Program-made: the position numbers and the translations under genes
The notes under the pieces: generated by a model
Seen by the model: the letters and a program-made list of their open reading frames with translations, nothing else
Database searches by the model: none
What the model was told of the DNA's origin: nothing
Assembly: GCA_011947345.1 (NCBI GenBank)
Contig: JAAVTG010000178.1
Span: 1 to 44,095, forward strand
DNA: 44,095 nucleotides
DNA from: Phytophthora quininea
Lineage: Eukaryota; Oomycota; Peronosporomycetes; Peronosporales; Peronosporaceae
Direction: 5' to 3'
Shown: positions 40,057 to 44,095 of the stretch, in pieces
Numbering within the stretch: position 1 is the stretch's first letter
How the letters are laid out: every line of letters begins with the position of its first letter

Positions 40057-41919
40057 TCACTTCTTGTGGCTCTGGTTCTCGTGCACTTGCAGCTCACGAC
40101 GCAGAATTTTGCCTGTTGCGCTCTTGGGGATCGCAGCGATGAACTCCACCTGACGCACCTTCTTGAATGGAGCTACCTTCGTCGCGACAAAGTCCATCAC
40201 GTCTTCCTCCGTCAGCCCCGCTGCATTTTCCGGGTCTTTCAGCACCACGTAAGCCTTGGGAATCTCCTCGCCGAATGCGTCCTTGCCTCGAACGCAGCAC
40301 GCGTCGGAGATCTGCGGGTGATTGTTCAGCACATCTTCCAACTCGGCGGGAGCTACCTGATGGCCCTTGTACTTGATGAGCTCCTTTACACGGTCGACGA
40401 TGAATACGAAGCCATCCTCATCAATATAACCAATGTCACCCGTGCGGAGGAATCGATCCTCAGTGAATACGCTCTTGTTCGCCTCCGCGTTGTTGGTGTA
40501 TCCGATCATGACTTGCGGCCCCTTGTACAGCAACTCTCCGTGTTCACCGACCGGAAGGTCCTTATCCGTGGCGGTGCATTTCACACGGAGCTGAGTGTTC
40601 GGTAGCAATCGACCGACACTTCCCGGCTTGCGGTAGGCGTCCTCGGCGTAGTTCACGGCGGGCGAAGCTTCCGTCATGCCGTACGCTTGTTTGACGGTGA
40701 CTCCCAGTCGGTCCTTGACAAGCTTCTCTACTTCTTTCCCCATCGGAGCGCCGCCCGACACGAGAAACTCCGTCGACGAAATGTCATACTTCTCCACGAG
40801 TGGGTGGTGGGCGAGGAACAGAGCCACCGGTGGAGCAATATGCGCCGCTCGAATCTTGTAGGTCGCCAGCGCCTGCAAGAACGACTCTGGTTCGAAGCGA
40901 GGCAAGATGACTTTGGCTGCGCCCTGACACAGCGACAAATGCAGCAGCATCATGCCGTAGATGTGGTAGAATGGCAGAAGTCCGAGCGAGTAGCCGCACA
41001 GATCCTCCACGTGATCCACCTGAAGCGCGTTCGACAAGATATTCTTCGCGCTCAACGCCACACCCTAAAGACGACGTCTTGTCAGTATCTGCGACGGTGA
41101 ATTGTTGCCAAGTCGTTCTTACCTTCGGGACGCCGGTGGTTCCGCTCGAAAACGGCAGCAGCACATTCGACTCTGGGTCGATCGTCTCGAACTTGAAAGA
41201 CGCGTCGTCGCTCTTGACCAGTTCACTACAACAAACAACAAACGTGTCAGCACCTCATTCCCCCACATCACCAAAATCCTCAACGTACTCTACGCTTTTG
41301 GGTCCTCCCTGCTCTTCTGCAGCGTGGCCCATGGTGTAAACGAATTTGGTGTCCACCCCACACAGCTTCGCTGCTTCCACTGCCGTGCTCTCCAGCTCCT
41401 TGTGGGTGATGATGTAGTTGGCCTTGGCTGCCTTGATCTGCACCGCCAGCTCGTCCGGTCGGAACATTGGCGACGACGGAGAGCAAACCGCTCCGAGTGA
41501 CGTCAACGCTGGAAACAAACAGCGTTAGAACTTGGTGAATTGAGTCCAAGAGCAGTGTCTCTCTCACCTAACACGGCCGTGGGGTAGTCCAGACAGTTAA
41601 ACGAGTGCAGGATCACCGCGTCGCCCTTTTTGACGCCGTCTTTGGCCAGTGCAATGGCGAATCGCCTGGCTCGCTCGTGGAGGTCTCCAAAGGACAGTTT
41701 TTCGTGTGTAAGGCCGTCGATGAAGGCCGGTCGGTCCTTGTGAACGCTCAGTTGGCTCTGCACGACGTCCCAAATGGTCTTGTCCGGGATATCCACCGTC
41801 GGGTGCGGAGACTCGTGCACAATCATGGAGAAGCATCGGAACGTGATCGGTCTTTGACGAAGCAACGGACTGCGCAGAGAGGACCGCGCGGCGGAGCGGA
41901 GGAAGCGACTTACGAGCAT
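40057..41919 (-). CDS. 4-coumarate--CoA ligase-like acyl-CoA synthetase
   Basis: Exons 41919-41568, 41508-41289, 41225-41123 and 41064-40057 have GT-AG introns of 59, 63 and 58 nt, and the frame is intact for 560 residues. Adenylate-forming enzyme: it activates a carboxylic acid with ATP, then transfers it to coenzyme A. Motifs: P-loop LLPFSSGTTGVPKGV, YGMTEASPAVNY, LRTGDIGYIDEDGFVFIVDR, IKYKGHQVAPAELE and the C-terminal catalytic Lys in KSATGKILRREL. An Arg/Ser-rich leader (MLVSRFLRSAARSSLRSPLL) suggests mitochondrial import; the C-terminus (NQSHKK) is not a clear peroxisomal signal. The substrate cannot be told from sequence; medium- or long-chain fatty acids or aromatic acids are possible, since oomycetes do not make lignin precursors. 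Confidence 0.85.
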
Positions 41920-42452
41920 TTCTGACGGTTACTTTCAGTCGGAGCTTGGGCGGTGGCCGGCGAATTCGCTTGTGGCGGACTTGGAGCTGCTGACGCACGT
42001 CGAGTTCGGTGTGCTTGAATATGCGAGGGGATGAGCGCTCGTCCGGCTGTTTGACAGATGCGGATTGAAGTTTGTGCCCGGGAACGCTATCACACTGTTT
42101 TCAAATCACTTCCAAAGTGTTGACATCAACGTGGCCAGGGGCTCGATCAGCGCGGCGTGTGGATGTGGAGTGCCTGCCGGCGGTGAGAACGGAACTCATG
42201 GGCCACCACCTGCTTCGTGTTGACAGCGAAGGAATTCATACGACTAGCAGCTTCGCCGGTGGCGAAAAGAGTGGGCTAGCAGTCTTGGAGGGATGGTCTT
42301 CAGAGAGGTCTGCGGAGGCTCATCGCTTGATGCTGTTGCAGTCGCCCAACGGCGATCGCACTGGGACCGGGAGCTTTCATATAGTCCCATGCCGTTAGTG
42401 TGGGCCCAGCAGGTTGTTACAGTGCTGCATTCTCGTTTGACAAGTGCTTGAC
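41920..42452. other. Intergenic region, no recognised gene
   Basis: This lies between the ligase-like gene start and the Gag relic. It should hold the ligase promoter and perhaps 5' remains of a retroelement, but I see no paired LTR within the window and no coding motif. Confidence 0.35.
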
Positions 42453-43170
42453 ATGAATGCTCGAGCTGCAACAGACCCAGGGCCACCCCTGTCCACAGCA
42501 AGTGAGGACGGGGAGATCACGCCGTCGGAGTGGTGGGCCTCTTTGTCTCCTGCACAGCAGCAGTTTATCGCTTCTGGATCACCCGTACAGCCACCACCGC
42601 TCGCCGATCAAGCGCCAGTGGAGTTGTGGGTCGGCAGGGTCTCCAACTACGTCTTCGGCAAGCCCGACAGCGAGTGGCAACTCATGAAGGAGCTCTGCCG
42701 TTGCAAGCAGCCCGGGAGAAGACTGCCGACGTTTTCCAAACGACTGAGAGCCATCGGCAGCGACGGGTCCCAGCACGAACGATGGTACGTCGAGGCCTTC
42801 CTGGACGGCCTCGCCAATCAAGGAACCTCTGTGCTCACGCGCATGACCAAGCCAACGTCTTTAGCGAAGGCGACGCAGCGGGCGGTGGAGATCTGCGGTG
42901 ACTATGGCGAGGGCCTCGGCATCTCTCCATGCGAAATGCTCTGCGTCGCGCCCCGGCAGCCACCACGACGCCGCAAGATCAATTGCTGTGTCTGGCTAAA
43001 ACGTTGCAGCTGGATCTCGCCGCATGGCCCCGGACGCGGCGCAAGACGACCGTCGACCTCGTCAAGGAAAGATATCGGCCGAGGCACCAAGACTGCGGAT
43101 ATGCACGACTGCTTGCTACAACTGCGGCCGTGTCGGCCATTTGCAGCGTGATTGTCAACAGCCATTCGAG
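42453..43170 (+). pseudogene. Retrotransposon Gag relic with zinc knuckle
   Basis: From ATG 42453 the frame gives a Gag-like helical protein (WWASLSPAQQQFIASG, FLDGLANQGTSVLTRMTKPT, ATQRAVEICGDYGEG). After about 42930 the likely coding moves to a second frame (TTPQDQLLCLAKTLQLDLAA). It then moves to a third, ending in a CCHC zinc knuckle CYNCGRVGHLQRDC (43114-43155, C-x2-C-x4-H-x4-C). The order Gag core, then basic stretch, then knuckle fits an LTR retrotransposon. No protease, reverse transcriptase or integrase follows, so this is a 5' fragment or decayed copy. The family (Ty1/copia or Ty3/gypsy type) cannot be decided. Confidence 0.6.
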
Positions 43171-43882
43171 AGCAACAGAGCTCGCCGCAGTTGACGTGTC
43201 AGTGTCGGACCACGCGTATGTGTGTGTGTGTGCAGCTCAAGACAAAGTGGAAGGTGTAAGTGTCCAAGAATCACAATTGAGCTATTGCAATCAGTCTTTG
43301 AAGATCATGGCCAAGATGGTTTCTGGAGCTTAAGATTCCCAAGGCGCTCTCCATGTCGGTGGTGAGGTAACGGCAAGAGTTCAGCCGCAAGCTCCTGGGA
43401 AATGTCTAGCACCGACAACGTCAGCAGCATCCGGACATGGAACAAGGCTCCACTAACTTTTGCAGCATGGCCTTCTTTCGTTGCTTTGGATTGTCCGGCG
43501 AAGCGAGTCGAGCACTGGGCTGACGGGAGCAAGCAATTTCACGCGTGGCCATGGAGATCCGGAGAGCTGCTCTTGAAGTGGCAAGCAGCCGATGTTCCAC
43601 CCAGCTAGCTGAGCAACGTTCGGACCAGCTAGTCGCTGTCGGTCAATTCTCGATCGTTGGTAGCAGTCTCCACCACGGGGTCTTTCCATTCCTCGACGGT
43701 TCCTCTTCTGGCTCGAGTTTCCACCGTTAAACGACATGGCGCTTGGGGCGATTGTCCTGCCCCCCTAATGGATTAGGCGCTCCCAGACGTTGGTCACTCG
43801 CTGCTGCGCCTCGCACCGCCAGTCTCATTGCAGTTTTCGCGCTGAACCGCACACGACGTTTAACAGTCCGTCGCTTCCAGGC
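43171..43882. other. Decayed or non-coding sequence with a GT microsatellite
   Basis: This contains a short GT run (about 43218-43232) and small frames with no recognisable retrotransposon pol motif. The last 150 bp probably include the promoter of the right-edge gene: CTCATTGCAGTTTTC near 43824 resembles the oomycete initiator region. Confidence 0.35.
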
Positions 43883-44095
43883 ATGAGCCACAGTCACAGC
43901 AACGGGGCTTCCCGCTGCGGACCGACTTCTTCCGCAGCCTGCCGCTGGTCAAGTTCAAGAACGACAAGATCTACCGCTTGGCCAAGGCCAACGCGCTCGC
44001 GTGTCTGAACCAGTCTTTCAACGCCCAGTGGCGATACGTGCCGCCGGAGAAGGACGGCACGCAGATCCGCAAGACACGAGCAACTTGTCGGCCTC
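43883..44095 (+). CDS. Unidentified gene, 5' end, cut by window edge
   Basis: ATG 43883 reads MSHSHSNG. One base further (at the GGGG run, 43912-43915) a strongly coding-like frame follows: FPLRTDFFRSLPLVKFKNDK, then IYRLAKANALACLNQSF, then NAQWRYVPPEKDGTQIRKTR to the edge. A fifth G would join the two. I do not recognise the family; there is no signal peptide. The G/C-rich third positions resemble those of the housekeeping genes in this window rather than the ankyrin relics. Confidence 0.45.

Noticed and set aside
41920..42452. Possible 5' LTR of the Gag-containing retroelement
   Set aside because: No matching second LTR, primer-binding site or polypurine tract could be identified in the window.

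Overview
This is nuclear DNA of an oomycete, most probably Phytophthora or a close Peronosporales relative. The evidence is short GT-AG introns of about 58-85 nt with CTAAT/CTAAC branch points, very tight gene spacing, oomycete-type initiators (YTCANTYY) about 30 nt upstream of start codons, a decayed RXLR-type secreted effector, Crypton DNA transposons, and a large local family of ankyrin-like proteins. 

Layout. Positions 1-2680 hold ankyrin-family pieces: the start of a minus-strand gene at the left edge, broken plus-strand copies, and between them a decayed coiled-coil gene. Positions 2819-5529 hold two divergent coiled-coil genes whose start codons are only 37 bp apart, one of them GBP-like. 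Positions 5766-6025 are another ankyrin relic. Positions 6165-7046 encode a secreted GDSL esterase; its promoter and 5' end are repeated in inverted orientation at 19048-19425. Between these two copies lie a broken RXLR-type effector (7908-8522) and four head-to-tail, almost identical 2.4-kb Crypton elements (8820-18432). Positions 19907-29285 are an ankyrin-family cluster of intact, truncated and scrambled copies, interrupted by a single-pass membrane protein gene (23349-24570). From 29536 the DNA turns into a compact housekeeping block: SCYL2-like pseudokinase, an FG-repeat nucleoporin fused to a cyclophilin, ribosomal protein uL13 (RPL13A), an uncharacterised basic protein, mitochondrial dihydroxy-acid dehydratase, one more ankyrin-family gene, and a 4-coumarate--CoA ligase-like enzyme. 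After 42453 come a retrotransposon Gag relic and the 5' end of an unidentified gene at the right edge. 

The main discovery candidate is the Crypton array. Comparing its outer edges with its three internal junctions fixes the element ends and a 4-bp CATT core. Every internal junction recreates a site with perfect 14-bp inverted arms around a 20-bp spacer containing that core, which resembles the substrate of a simple tyrosine recombinase (loxP/dif-like). This suggests how the element circularises and stacks in tandem. 

Data quality matters here. Several genes expected to be essential (uL13, dihydroxy-acid dehydratase, the nucleoporin-cyclophilin) and the Crypton copies carry single-base gaps, nearly all in homopolymer runs. 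The copy-to-copy length differences of the Cryptons are fully accounted for by six such runs. Many apparent frameshifts may therefore be sequencing or assembly errors. In-frame stop codons in the ankyrin copies and gross rearrangements are not explained that way.
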